DNA of 64,000 nucleotides, from NCBI RefSeq assembly GCF_016858305.2, contig NZ_CP074436.1, positions 826,001-890,000 of the forward strand, read 5' to 3'. The notes under the pieces are model-generated. The model was given only the letters and a program-made list of their open reading frames with translations, had not been told where the DNA came from and did no database searches. The first letter of the stretch is position 1, and each line of letters opens with the position of its first letter. Shown in pieces: positions 44,039 through 53,663 of the stretch. This DNA is from Polaribacter sp. Q13 (GTDB lineage Bacteria > Bacteroidota > Bacteroidia > Flavobacteriales > Flavobacteriaceae). The position numbers and the translations under genes are program-made.

Positions 44039-44060
44039 GCAATGGTTAAATTCGCTCTGA

Positions 44061-45026
44061 ATGAGAGAGGTCGCTTTTATAAAGCAAAATAAAGAAAAAT
44101 GGCTCGAATTTGAACTAGGTTTTTCAAATAAAGAGAAAAAAAGTCCGGATGACATAGCTAACCTGCATATTCAGATCATGAATGATTTGGTATATGCACA
44201 AACGTATTACCCAAAAAGTAAGGTTACAGAGTATTTAAATAAGTTGGCAAAATCTAGCTTTGATAAGGTATACCACTCAAAAAGGCGTAATAGAAATGTG
44301 TTTTTATATTTCTTTTTTGATAAAGTACCACTACTCGCCTACCAATACAGAAAACTCATTTACTTATCGTTTATCGTCTTTTTTGCCTGTTTTTTCATCG
44401 GATTATTATCTACATTGAATGATGCTTCTTTTGCACGACAAATTTTGGGTGATAGTTATGTAGAAAAAACCTTAGAAAACATAGAAAGTGGCGATGCCAT
44501 GGCCATCTATAAAGGCGGAAGCAATTGGGGAACTTTTATTGGTATATACGATAACAACCAACGTGTAGGTTTAAATATGTTTTTATCTGGCCTGTTTTTA
44601 GGAATTGGCACTGGGTTTTATGTAGTTTATAATGCCATTATGGTGGCGGTTTTTCAGGCTTTCTTTTATCAGAATAATAGTTTGTTTGATAGTTTAAAAG
44701 GAATCTGGATTCATGGAACTTACGAAATTTTCGGAATGATTATAGAAGCTGCTGCTGGTTATATTATTGGCGCAAGCATCTTGTTTCCGGGCGCTTACAA
44801 ACGTTTCGAATCTTTTAAAATTGGGGTAAAAGCGGCGTTTTATATTTTTATAAGCACCATTCCGTTTACCTTAGCCGCAGCATTTTTAGAAGGGTATATT
44901 ACACGATATTCTAATATAATGCCTACTATTCTATGTTTTGCTATTATTGGCTTTAGCCTTATTTCTATAAGTTATTATTATTTGGTTTTTCCTTTTAAAG
45001 TAGCCAATAAATACAATTTACGTTAA
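44061..45026 (+). CDS. Stage II sporulation protein M (SpoIIM)-family membrane protein
   Basis: A 321-residue membrane protein of the SpoIIM-like family with five or six membrane segments after a soluble N-terminal 95 residues; HGTYEIFGMIIEAAAGYIIG is the family core. Its start is only 22 bp from the divergent RDD start. In non-sporulating Bacteroidetes it belongs to the MoxR/DUF58 locus and may assemble a membrane complex. Overlaps the next gene by 1 nt. Confidence 0.88.
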   Translation: MREVAFIKQNKEKWLEFELGFSNKEKKSPDDIANLHIQIMNDLVYAQTYYPKSKVTEYLNKLAKSSFDKVYHSKRRNRNVFLYFFFDKVPLLAYQYRKLIYLSFIVFFACFFIGLLSTLNDASFARQILGDSYVEKTLENIESGDAMAIYKGGSNWGTFIGIYDNNQRVGLNMFLSGLFLGIGTGFYVVYNAIMVAVFQAFFYQNNSLFDSLKGIWIHGTYEIFGMIIEAAAGYIIGASILFPGAYKRFESFKIGVKAAFYIFISTIPFTLAAAFLEGYITRYSNIMPTILCFAIIGFSLISISYYYLVFPFKVANKYNLR

Positions 45027-45745
45027 TGAGAAAAAGCCTAATCTTTTTATTGTTTTTTTATATAACTGTGGGGTTCTCTCAGGTAAAAAATGACAGTCTT
45101 GTTTCTTTAGAAAAAGAGACTATTCATTATAATAAATCTATAGAATATGCTGAAAAAAGAGCATTTACAGAAGATTTAAAAGAAAAGTATAACGATAAAG
45201 AGTTTCAATATACAGAAGAGGATATTAAAGAGGAAGAAGAAAAAAAACATACTTCTCCCGCAAGTGCCGCTATTATTGGTGCAATCATATATTTTATCAG
45301 TAATATATTCCCTTTTATTTTAGGGGCTATTATCATTTTTATTATTCTGAAAACCGTTTTAGGCGCAGATTCTAATTTTTGGAACTTTAAAAAATCTAAA
45401 AAGAAAGTTGCCGAAAAGTTAATTTATGAAGACGAAGATATTCATGAAACAGATATCGAAGGCTTGCTGCAAAAAGCGATTCATTCTAAAGAATACAGAT
45501 TGGCAATTCGCTATTATTATTTGTCGGTTTTAAAAATATTATCGAGCAAGAAACTCATTGATTATCATAAAGATAAAACAAACTCAGAATACCTTTTTGA
45601 AATTGAAGATACCACTACAAGAACTGATTTTTCGTACTTGTCATATGTATATTCTTATGTTTGGTATGGAGATTTCCCTATAGACGAAACCAATTTTAAA
45701 TTGGCAGAAAACAAGTATCAATCTTTTAAAAAGACTTTAAAATAA
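45026..45745 (+). CDS. DUF4129-domain membrane protein
   Basis: A 239-residue protein: signal or first membrane segment (1-18), a charged stretch, one central membrane helix (about 88-110) and a C-terminal cytoplasmic DUF4129 domain (IEGLLQKAIHSKEYRLAIRY; WYGDFPIDE). One-nt overlaps on both sides show translational coupling in the operon. Likely a scaffold for the MoxR-associated complex. Confidence 0.85.
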   Translation: MRKSLIFLLFFYITVGFSQVKNDSLVSLEKETIHYNKSIEYAEKRAFTEDLKEKYNDKEFQYTEEDIKEEEEKKHTSPASAAIIGAIIYFISNIFPFILGAIIIFIILKTVLGADSNFWNFKKSKKKVAEKLIYEDEDIHETDIEGLLQKAIHSKEYRLAIRYYYLSVLKILSSKKLIDYHKDKTNSEYLFEIEDTTTRTDFSYLSYVYSYVWYGDFPIDETNFKLAENKYQSFKKTLK

Positions 45746-46953
45746 TGGTACTTCAGCATATAAAAAAATACGCTCCGCTCCTGCTCTTGTTAGCATTCAT
45801 AAGCTGTAATAAAACAGACTGGAACGAAAACTTTAAAGAGAAAGAGAAAAGTCCGTTTGGCAATTATATAGCATATCATGAGGTAGAAAACCTTTTTAAA
45901 GACCAAGAAGTTACCTTACTCAAAGAAAATATTTATGATTATTTAGAATTCAATGCAGATTTTGACAGCTTAAAAAAACACAATTACGTTTGTATAAAGC
46001 ACAGTGGATATAAATATACAAATAACGGTACTACAGCGCTTTTAGACTTTGTATCTAAAGGAAATAATGTCTTTTTAGCTTTCAATAGTTTTAAAGACAC
46101 TTTAAAATCTTCTTTAAAATTCACCACCAATAATTTAGATGATAAAGTATTTTCTGTAAAGGATTTAAAGAAGTTAAAAGGAACTTTTGAGTTAAATAAC
46201 AACAATTTTTCTAAAACTTCTTTTTCTTTTGATAGAAATATTAGAAGAAACTACTTTTTACAATACGATGAAAATACAACCAGTGTTTTAGGAACTTTTG
46301 AGGTTGATGGAGAAAAAGTACCTAACTTTATTAAAATCCATCACGGAAAAGGCGCTTTCTATTTACACATTCAACCAATTGCATTCACTAATTATTACTT
46401 GTTAAATAATAACGAAGAATATATGGCAAATGTATTTTCATATTTGCCAAATGCAGACGTTATTTGGGATACACATATAAAATCTAGCAAACATGCAGAT
46501 AAAAAAGAAGACAACTCTAATGTGTTTAAATTCTTTTTAGAACACCCTACATTAACGTGGTTTTTATTTGTTTCCTTAATGGGGTTATTACTGTTTATGC
46601 TTTTTAATGCAAGAAGAAAACAACGTGCAATTCCTATTATAGAACCTTTAAAAAACTCGACAGTAGAATTTACACAAACCATTGCCAATTTGTATTTAAA
46701 AGAACAAGATCATAAGAATTTAGTTGATAAAAAAATAGCTTACTTTTTAGAGAAAGTAAGGTCTAAATACCTTTTAGATACTAGTAATTTAAATACTGAT
46801 TTTATTGAAAAACTAGCCGCTAAATCTGGAAATGATTTGCAAAGAACAAAGTATTTAGTGAATTCAATTATTACTTTAAATAAAAAGACAGAATGTCTTG
46901 AAGAAGAATTAGTTGTATTGCATAAAATGATAGAAAATTTCTTAAATAACTAA
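45745..46953 (+). CDS. DUF4350-like lipoprotein/membrane protein
   Basis: A 402-residue protein with a lipoprotein-like signal (LLLLAFISC, Cys21), a DUF4350-type periplasmic domain (about 40-245), one membrane helix (about 268-290) and a cytoplasmic helical tail. It fits the usual fourth place in the SpoIIM-DUF4129-DUF4350-MoxR-DUF58 locus. Exact role unknown. Confidence 0.82.
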   Translation: MVLQHIKKYAPLLLLLAFISCNKTDWNENFKEKEKSPFGNYIAYHEVENLFKDQEVTLLKENIYDYLEFNADFDSLKKHNYVCIKHSGYKYTNNGTTALLDFVSKGNNVFLAFNSFKDTLKSSLKFTTNNLDDKVFSVKDLKKLKGTFELNNNNFSKTSFSFDRNIRRNYFLQYDENTTSVLGTFEVDGEKVPNFIKIHHGKGAFYLHIQPIAFTNYYLLNNNEEYMANVFSYLPNADVIWDTHIKSSKHADKKEDNSNVFKFFLEHPTLTWFLFVSLMGLLLFMLFNARRKQRAIPIIEPLKNSTVEFTQTIANLYLKEQDHKNLVDKKIAYFLEKVRSKYLLDTSNLNTDFIEKLAAKSGNDLQRTKYLVNSIITLNKKTECLEEELVVLHKMIENFLNN

Positions 46954-46956
46954 GAT

Positions 46957-47961
46957 ATGGAAATACCAAATAACGAAGAACCACAAGAGAACATCTCTTT
47001 TGAAAATAGAATCGATTTATCTGAATTACAAGAGAGTGTTTTTAAGATAAAACAACAATTAAAAAAAGTAATTGTCGGTCAAAAAGACATGATGGATTTA
47101 TTGATTGTTGCACTGCTTGCAGACGGTCATGTTTTAATTGAAGGTGTACCTGGAGTTGCCAAAACCATTACCGCAAAATTGTTAGCAAGAACCATTGATG
47201 TTGGTTTTAGTAGAATTCAGTTTACACCAGATTTAATGCCTTCGGATATTTTAGGAACTTCTGTTTTTAATGTGAAAACATCTGAATTTGAGTTTAAAAA
47301 AGGCCCTATTTTCTCTAGCATGATTCTAATCGATGAAATAAACAGAGCACCTGCCAAAACACAAGCTGCTTTGTTTGAAGTGATGGAAGAAAAACAAATT
47401 ACTATAGACGGTCAAACCTTTAAACTACAAGAGCCTTTTGTGGTTTTAGCAACGCAAAACCCTATAGAACAAGAAGGAACCTATCGTTTACCAGAAGCGC
47501 AATTAGACCGTTTTTTATTCAAAATTAACGTCGATTACCCGAATGCTGATGAGGAATTACAAATTCTTTTAAAGGAACAAGCGTTAGAAAACACCACAAA
47601 AGCGAGTAAAATAGAAACCGTTATTACTGGAGCAAAAATAGTTGAGTTTAGAAATTTAGTCAATCAGATTAAAATTGAAGAGAATTTACTAAAGTACATT
47701 GCCAATATTGTGGTGAATACACGCTCTAACTCCTTTTTATATTTAGGAGCGTCGCCAAGAGCAAGTATTGCTATTTTAGGTGCTTCTAAAGCATTTGCAG
47801 CCATTGAAGGAAGAGATTTCGTAACACCAGAAGACATTAAGAGAGCTACCATCCCTGTATTACAACACAGAGTCATTGTAACGCCAGAAAGAGAAATGGA
47901 AGGTTTAACAAGTAAACAAATTATAGAGCAAATTATTGAAGCAGTGGAAATTCCAAGGTAA
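46957..47961 (+). CDS. moxR: MoxR-family AAA+ ATPase
   Basis: A 334-residue AAA+ ATPase of the MoxR type: Walker A GVPGVAKT, Walker B LIDEINRAP, sensor ATQNPIEQEGTY. MoxR proteins act as chaperone-like remodelers for von Willebrand or DUF58 partners; the DUF58 gene follows directly. Cytoplasmic. Located 3 nt after the DUF4350 gene. Confidence 0.95.
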   Translation: MEIPNNEEPQENISFENRIDLSELQESVFKIKQQLKKVIVGQKDMMDLLIVALLADGHVLIEGVPGVAKTITAKLLARTIDVGFSRIQFTPDLMPSDILGTSVFNVKTSEFEFKKGPIFSSMILIDEINRAPAKTQAALFEVMEEKQITIDGQTFKLQEPFVVLATQNPIEQEGTYRLPEAQLDRFLFKINVDYPNADEELQILLKEQALENTTKASKIETVITGAKIVEFRNLVNQIKIEENLLKYIANIVVNTRSNSFLYLGASPRASIAILGASKAFAAIEGRDFVTPEDIKRATIPVLQHRVIVTPEREMEGLTSKQIIEQIIEAVEIPR

Positions 47962-47967
47962 AAATAT

Positions 47968-48005
47968 GCCTTTAGCCTTTAGCGTTTCGCTAAAAGCTAA
48001 AAGCC
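47968..48005 (+). repeat. Intra-operon hairpin between moxR and DUF58
   Basis: The arms GCCTTTAGCCTTTAGCG and CGCTAAAAGCTAAAAGCC pair over about 17 bp with two mismatches around a TTT loop. It lacks a T-run, so it is more likely a repeat element or an RNA processing or stability signal than a terminator. The DUF58 start follows 22 nt later. Confidence 0.65.
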
Positions 48006-48027
48006 AACAAGCTAATAGCAAACAACA

Positions 48028-49362
48028 TTGAAACATTTTTACAACACTTTATTCTTAAACAACCGATTTTTCTACCTTTTAGGTGGAATTGCCGCCCTTT
48101 TTGTGGTTGGATTTTTCATTCCTCTCTTTTTTGTAGTAGCTAAAATGTTGCTTTTTATTTTAGTGGTACTGGTATTGGTAGATATTTTTATTTTATACAA
48201 CACCAAGAACGCAATTACAGTAAACAGGTATTTACCAGAACGCTTATCGAATGGCGATGAAAATAAAATATCGATGCAATTGCAGAGTTTTTACGGATTT
48301 AGAACACATCTTTCTATCATAGAAGAAATTCCGTTTCAGTTTCAAAAAAGAGATTTTATCTTCAATATTATTTTATCAAAAAAAGAAGAAAAAACAATTC
48401 ACTACGATTTAACTCCAACTGAACGAGGTGTTTATTTATTTGGAAATATTAATGTATACGCAAGTTCACCTTTGCAATTAGCAACTAAAAAACACGTTTT
48501 AGGAGAAGAAAAAGAGCTCAAATGTTATCCTTCGTTTTTAAAGTTGCGTGAATTCGATTTTAGAGCTTTTAACAATGATGCGGTTTCTTATGGGACAAAG
48601 AAAGTACGTAGAATCGGTCATTCTTTAGAGTTTGAGCAGATTAAAGAATATGTTTCGGGTGATGATATTCGGTCTTTAAACTGGAAAGCCACTGCAAAGA
48701 GAAATCAGTTAATGATCAATCAGTATGTAGAAGAAAAATCGCAACCTGTATATTCTATTATTGATAAAGGTCGTGCTATGCAGATGCATTTCAATAATTT
48801 AAGTCTGTTAGATTATGCTATTAATTCTACGTTGGCCATTAGCAATGTTATTTTAAGAAAGCAAGACAAAGCAGGTATGTTGTCTTTTTCAACAAAGTTG
48901 GAAGATTGGGTAGTTGCAGAGAAAAGGAACTCTCAAATGAGTTTAATTTCAGAAGCTTTACACAACATAAAAACAGATTTCTCAGAATCGGATTTTAGTA
49001 CGTTATATGCCGTTGTTAAAAGAAAAATTACACAAAGAAGCTTGTTAATTCTTTATACAAATTTCGAAACTATGGATGGTTTAAAGAGACAACTCCCTTA
49101 TTTAAGAGCGTTGGCAAAAAACCATTTGGTGCTAGTTATCTTTTTTGAAAACACTGATTTAGAAGCATTAACAACCTCAAAATCAGAAGATGTTTTAGAC
49201 GTCTATGACAGTATTATTGCTGAAAAATTTATGTACGAAAAGAAAAACATTGTAAAAGAACTTAAAAAGTATGGTATACAATCTGTTTTAACAAAGCCAA
49301 AAAACTTAACGGGAGATACAATAAACAAGTATTTAGAGTTAAAATCGAGAGGTCTTTTTTAA
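48028..49362 (+). CDS. DUF58-domain protein
   Basis: A 444-residue protein starting with TTG (48028), supported by the good N-terminus KHFYNTLFLNNRFFYLLGG with two membrane segments and the absence of a nearby ATG. The DUF58 core is YVSGDDIRSLNWKATAKRNQLMINQY (quoted in part: GDDIRSLNWKATAKR), followed by a von Willebrand-like region. It is the standard MoxR partner and last gene of this operon. Confidence 0.9.
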   Translation: MKHFYNTLFLNNRFFYLLGGIAALFVVGFFIPLFFVVAKMLLFILVVLVLVDIFILYNTKNAITVNRYLPERLSNGDENKISMQLQSFYGFRTHLSIIEEIPFQFQKRDFIFNIILSKKEEKTIHYDLTPTERGVYLFGNINVYASSPLQLATKKHVLGEEKELKCYPSFLKLREFDFRAFNNDAVSYGTKKVRRIGHSLEFEQIKEYVSGDDIRSLNWKATAKRNQLMINQYVEEKSQPVYSIIDKGRAMQMHFNNLSLLDYAINSTLAISNVILRKQDKAGMLSFSTKLEDWVVAEKRNSQMSLISEALHNIKTDFSESDFSTLYAVVKRKITQRSLLILYTNFETMDGLKRQLPYLRALAKNHLVLVIFFENTDLEALTTSKSEDVLDVYDSIIAEKFMYEKKNIVKELKKYGIQSVLTKPKNLTGDTINKYLELKSRGLF

Positions 49363-49409
49363 ATAATAACTTACATTTGCAGCTTTAATAAAAAACAAAA
49401 ATAAATTAT

Positions 49410-49814
49410 ATGAATTGGTATTTAAAAGTAGTAAAAGAACATTACGCAGATTTTAACGGTAGAGCAAGAAGAGAAGAATTTTGGATGTTTACACTATTTA
49501 ATGCAATAATTTCTATTGTAATAACTTTTGTGTTTGCTGGAATTGGTATCGCTTTAGAGTCGCCTTTATTAGGGGGATTAAGTTATATTTATACTTTGGC
49601 CGTTTTAGTACCAAGTTTAGCTGTTCTTGTAAGAAGATTACATGATACAGGAAAAAGTGGTTGGTTCTTTTTAATTGCACTAATACCTTTAATTGGCTCT
49701 ATTTGGTTATTGGTAATATTGTGTACAGATAGTGTTTCTGGTGCAAATAAATGGGGTGAAAACCCAAAAGGAATTGGAAATAATTCTACAATAAATGAAA
49801 TTGGGAGAGAATAA
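49410..49814 (+). CDS. DUF805 membrane protein
   Basis: A 134-residue DUF805 protein: FNGRARREEFWMFTLFN near the N-terminus and RRLHDTGKSGWFFLI are the family signatures, with four membrane segments. Function unknown. It has its own short upstream gap of 47 nt and may be transcribed separately from the MoxR operon (TTACATTTG-like box near 49371-49379). Confidence 0.9.
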   Translation: MNWYLKVVKEHYADFNGRARREEFWMFTLFNAIISIVITFVFAGIGIALESPLLGGLSYIYTLAVLVPSLAVLVRRLHDTGKSGWFFLIALIPLIGSIWLLVILCTDSVSGANKWGENPKGIGNNSTINEIGRE

Positions 49815-49862
49815 ATAGAAAATTTATTCAATTACAATATAGGTTGTCTAAAAAGTGTTTTT

Positions 49863-49944
49863 TTGTCAATCTGAATTTATTTCAGATTCTTTGGAAGATG
49901 AAACTTCAGTAAGTAAAGATGCTGAAACAAGTTCAGCATGACAA
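49863..49944. repeat. Flavobacterial palindromic intergenic repeat
   Basis: The ends TTGTCA and TGACAA enclose two small palindromes, CTGAATTTATTTCAG (about 49871-49885) and ATGCTGAAACAAGTTCAGCAT (49919-49939, in part GCTGAA/TTCAGC). The arrangement is typical of short, non-coding repeats found many times in related genomes. Confidence 0.65.
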
Positions 49945-50031
49945 GTAATATTACTTCTTAGACAACTTCTTTTTTTACATTGCTTTAATAAATACAAGCT
50001 TAAAAAAATTAAATAAAGACATTTTCTATAC

Positions 50032-51225
50032 GTGAAAATCAGACAAAAATCAGAATCGGAATTTATTATTGTAATGGCTTCATTAATGTCGTTAGTTGCT
50101 TTTGCAATAGACGCTTTGTTGCCGGCTGTTGCAGATATTAGCAAGACCATTCATATTGCAGATCCAAAAAACAATCAGCTATTTATTACCATGATTTTTT
50201 TAGGTATTGGTTTTGGGCAACTTGTTTCCGGGCCATTATCTGATAGTTTTGGTAGAAAACCTGTTATTTATATCGGTTTTACAGTTTTTGTATTCGCTAG
50301 TTTTATTTGTCTTTTTGCTACAGATTTAGATACTATGATTGTAGGTCGACTTTTACAAGGAGTTGGTTTGTCTGCACCTAGAACTATAAGCATCGCCATG
50401 GTTAGGGACCGTTTTAACGGTAACTATATGGCAAGAGTGATGTCTTTTATCACCGTTATTTTTCTATTAATACCTGTTATAGCACCTGCTTTAGGTAAGT
50501 TACTACTAGATGCTTACGGTTGGAAATCTATTTTTTATAGTCAGTTAGTTGTAGGAGTTTTTATTATGCTTTGGGTTTGGAAACGACAACCAGAAACTTT
50601 AAAAATAGAAAAAAGAAAGAAATTTAGGTTAGCACTTTTTGTAGATGGTCTTAAAGAATTTATAAAGTATAAATACGCGGTAATTTTTACCATATTTTCT
50701 GGTTTTATAACGGGTTCTTTTATGGTGTATCTAAGCGCTAGTCAACATATTTTTGTAGAACAATATAATTTAGAAGAAGAATTTCCTTTTATTTTTGCTG
50801 GTTTGGCTATAAGTATTGGTTTGGCTACTTTTTTAAACGGAAAACTAGTTGTAAAAATAGGAATGTTTAAATTAGTTTTCTTTTTCACAGCCATGTTTAC
50901 AATAGTTTCACTACTATATATTGTCTTTTTCTGGGGAGATTCAAATCCTAGTATTTATATTTTATTGCTCTTTTTTGGATTGCAATTTTTTTCAATTGGT
51001 TTTCTATTTGGTAACACCAGAGCATTAGCTATGGAACCAATTGGTCATATTGCTGGAGTTGGAGCCGCAATAAATGGTTTTGTTTCTACAATTATGGCAG
51101 TGCCAATTGCCACTTATATTGGCAGCTACATTACCACTACTGCTTTACCTCTATTCATTGGTTTTTTTGTTTGCGGTGCTATTTCTTTACTTTTAATTAC
51201 ACTTCTAAAATTTAGAAAAAACTAA
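50032..51225 (+). CDS. Bcr/CflA-type MFS multidrug efflux transporter
   Basis: A 397-residue, 12-helix transporter with GTG start at 50032; the usual Bcr/CflA N-terminus (EFIIVMASLMSLVAFAIDALLP, in part) supports this start. The MFS motif A appears as GPLSDSFGRKPV between helices 2 and 3. It should export drugs with proton antiport. Substrate unknown. Confidence 0.9.
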   Translation: MKIRQKSESEFIIVMASLMSLVAFAIDALLPAVADISKTIHIADPKNNQLFITMIFLGIGFGQLVSGPLSDSFGRKPVIYIGFTVFVFASFICLFATDLDTMIVGRLLQGVGLSAPRTISIAMVRDRFNGNYMARVMSFITVIFLLIPVIAPALGKLLLDAYGWKSIFYSQLVVGVFIMLWVWKRQPETLKIEKRKKFRLALFVDGLKEFIKYKYAVIFTIFSGFITGSFMVYLSASQHIFVEQYNLEEEFPFIFAGLAISIGLATFLNGKLVVKIGMFKLVFFFTAMFTIVSLLYIVFFWGDSNPSIYILLLFFGLQFFSIGFLFGNTRALAMEPIGHIAGVGAAINGFVSTIMAVPIATYIGSYITTTALPLFIGFFVCGAISLLLITLLKFRKN

Positions 51226-51368
51226 TACGAATAGATTCCGCTTTCGCGGGATGAATAACTACAATTAAAAAGAAACACTTAAAAATAATTCTTTTCAATA
51301 TATAAATTGAGCAAATAATAGTATTTTGCGAGGTTATTAGGTGTTACATCAATTTATAAATATGTTTT

Positions 51369-52490
51369 ATGCGTAAACTAGTTATTTTTTTAAGTTTAGT
51401 TTTCATTACACTTACTTCTTGTAAGACCGATGTTAAAAAAGAAGTAATTAAAAGTGGTTTTTCCGTAAATGGGACTTTATCTACCACAAATTCTTCTCTC
51501 GTTTATTTACTTAACGATCTAAATGTAAAAATAGATTCTTCTAAAATTAACAAGAACTCTTTTACCTTTAACGGTTTTGTAGATTCTGCAAAAGACTATA
51601 AAATACAAGTACAAAATCAAACTAAAAAACACCCAATAATTATAGAGAATAGTAAGTATTCCGTTTTTGTAGACAAAAACGACATTACCATTATAGGAGG
51701 TTTATTAAACACGAAACAACAGAAATTTAATTCCTTAAAAAAAGAGCTAAGCTTCAAAAAATTAGCTTTATTAGACTCTTTTATGGTTAAAAAAATAACC
51801 TCTAAAGATTTTCGAAAATCTATTGAAGAAATAAATTCTGAACTTAAAATCTTAAATTCTGATTATATTATTGCCAACGCAAATAACCTTCTATCATCTA
51901 CGCTCTTTTTAACACCTCAAAACTTTGATTTAGAAGAGCTTAAAAGCATTGTAAGTAATACTGAAGTTGCAAAATCAACCATTTTAAAAACTCTTTTAGA
52001 TAAAGAAATTACCAGGCAACAACAAATTTTTGATGCTGAATTGGCTGAAAAAAATAAAATAGTAGCTGCTAAAAAAGTATACAGAAAACCAGCTATTATG
52101 TTTTCTGGTGATGGCTTAAACAGAGAGTTAATTTCCTTAGAATCCATTATAAAAGGCAATAAAATAGTGTTAATAGATTTTTGGGCAAGTTGGTGCGGAC
52201 CTTGTAGAATGGTAACGCCTAGAGTTAGAGAAATCTATAACAAGTACAAAAACAAAGGTTTTACAATTCTTACGGTTTCTGAAGATAAAAACAGGGAAAC
52301 TTGGAAATCTGGTATTGAACAAGACAATATGTTAAGCTGGCATCATATTTTTGATGATTATGGCCGAATTTCTTCTATGTATGGTATTAAATCAATTCCT
52401 TATATGGTTTTAATAGATGGAAACGGTCGTATTATTAAAGAAAAGATATCTGTTTCTGAATTAGAGTATCAACTTCAAAAATTATTATAA
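51369..52490 (+). CDS. Thioredoxin-fold (TlpA-like) lipoprotein with DUF4369 domain
   Basis: A 373-residue lipoprotein (signal ending FITLTSC, Cys18). Residues about 28-110 are a DUF4369 domain, then a helical linker, then a thioredoxin/TlpA domain (about 240-373) with active site WCGPC and cis-Pro in IKSIPYM. Such Bacteroidetes proteins reduce or isomerise disulfides in the periplasm. Stands alone; the next gene begins 9 nt later and may be co-transcribed. Confidence 0.9.
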   Translation: MRKLVIFLSLVFITLTSCKTDVKKEVIKSGFSVNGTLSTTNSSLVYLLNDLNVKIDSSKINKNSFTFNGFVDSAKDYKIQVQNQTKKHPIIIENSKYSVFVDKNDITIIGGLLNTKQQKFNSLKKELSFKKLALLDSFMVKKITSKDFRKSIEEINSELKILNSDYIIANANNLLSSTLFLTPQNFDLEELKSIVSNTEVAKSTILKTLLDKEITRQQQIFDAELAEKNKIVAAKKVYRKPAIMFSGDGLNRELISLESIIKGNKIVLIDFWASWCGPCRMVTPRVREIYNKYKNKGFTILTVSEDKNRETWKSGIEQDNMLSWHHIFDDYGRISSMYGIKSIPYMVLIDGNGRIIKEKISVSELEYQLQKLL

Positions 52491-52499
52491 TTTTTTTTT

Positions 52500-53204
52500 A
52501 TGGAAATCCCTGTAATTTACCAAGATGAGTATATTATTTGTGTTGCAAAGCCCAATAACGTACTCGTACATCACGCGCATCATTCTAGAAATGTTGCTGA
52601 TGAGCAGTCTCTTTTACAACTGCTAGACGAACAAATAGGTGGAAAATTTTACCCGATTCATCGCTTAGACAGAAAAACATCTGGCATTATTTTACTAGCT
52701 AAGGAAACGAAGTATGTTTCTAAGTTTCAAGATTTGTTTACGGCTAACGAAATTCAGAAAACCTACTATGGAGTTGTCCGTGGTTTTTCTCCGGAAACAA
52801 AAGTTATTGATTCTCCTGTAAAAGGTAGAGATGCAAACGTACATAAAGAAGCCTTAACACACTTAAAAACGTTAGAACAAGTTACACTAGACATCCCTGT
52901 AAAACCATACGATTCTTCTCGTTATAGTTTGGTAGAACTATCTCCAAAAACTGGAAGAATGCATCAATTACGTGTGCATTCTAACAAAATAAGTCACCCT
53001 TTAATTGGTGACACAAAATATGGTGATAAAAACCATGATGTAATGTTTGAAGAAAATTTTGGTTGGAAAAACATGTTTTTACATGCTGGAAAATTAGAAT
53101 TTAAACATCCTTTTACAGAAGAAGAGTTAATCTTAAAAGCTTCTTTTCCCGAAGATTGGATAGCCTTATTTAAAGCTTTTTCTTGGAAAAACCCACATGA
53201 GTAG
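52500..53204 (+). CDS. RluA/TruC-family RNA pseudouridine synthase
   Basis: A 234-residue pseudouridine synthase with the catalytic HRLDRKTSGIILLA (catalytic Asp) and LSPKTGRMHQLRVH. Lacking an S4 domain and being short, it resembles TruC, which modifies U65 of tRNA, but an rRNA target is possible. Cytoplasmic. Confidence 0.9.
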   Translation: MEIPVIYQDEYIICVAKPNNVLVHHAHHSRNVADEQSLLQLLDEQIGGKFYPIHRLDRKTSGIILLAKETKYVSKFQDLFTANEIQKTYYGVVRGFSPETKVIDSPVKGRDANVHKEALTHLKTLEQVTLDIPVKPYDSSRYSLVELSPKTGRMHQLRVHSNKISHPLIGDTKYGDKNHDVMFEENFGWKNMFLHAGKLEFKHPFTEEELILKASFPEDWIALFKAFSWKNPHE

Positions 53205-53377
53205 ATAAATTGTTTCGCAGAGATTCACAAAGTAAAAATACAGAGAGTCAATGTTTTTTTTTTAATATTCTTTTAGAGAATCTTTGATTTTGTCATTCTT
53301 ACACAGATAGGAACCTATGCTTCATTTTTGTAGGCTGTTCTTTTATTAATTATTACAAAAAGTTTGCAAACAATCTT

Positions 53378-53460
53378 AGCCCTGATTGCAGCAATTGTTT
53401 GAGCTCTTTTTTATTCTTTTTCTGAATAAAAAAAGCGAGTGCGGAAAGCAGGAAATGGCT
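53378..53460 (+). ncRNA. Candidate Flavo-1-like structured RNA repeat
   Basis: The block begins TAGCCCTGATTGCAGC and ends GCGGAAAGCAGGAAATGGCT, enclosing a stem TTTTTTATTC (53407-53416) with GAATAAAAAA (53424-53433). From memory this layout matches a repeated flavobacterial intergenic RNA, possibly the Flavo-1 motif; I could not check a covariance model. The rest of the gap 53205-53477 shows nothing else. Confidence 0.4.
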
Positions 53461-53477
53461 TCAAAAAAGATAAAATA

Positions 53478-53663
53478 TTATTGATCTATTGACTGCGCGT
53501 TAAAACTAACAAGTTCACCATCCTCAAAAATTGGCGTAATTTCTATGGGATTGCAACAGACTTCGCAATCTTCTATATACGTTTGTTGATGCACACTGCT
53601 GTCTAAAATCATTGAGATTTCTTCCCAACAATGTGGACATTGAAAAAAGTGCTCTAACTCCAC
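53478..53663 (-). CDS. CPXCG-motif small zinc-binding protein
   Basis: A 61-residue protein with two Cys pairs, FQCPHCWEE and EDCEVCCNP, typical of CPXCG cysteine-rich proteins that probably bind zinc. Its start overlaps the stop of the upstream reductase by one base, so the two are translated together. Function unknown. Confidence 0.88.
   Translation of the reverse strand: MELEHFFQCPHCWEEISMILDSSVHQQTYIEDCEVCCNPIEITPIFEDGELVSFNAQSIDQ

Noticed and set aside
44039..44155. Longer N-terminus of the RDD protein
   Set aside because: The extension is antisense to the start of the SpoIIM-like gene and is not RDD-like; ATG at 44038 fits the family.
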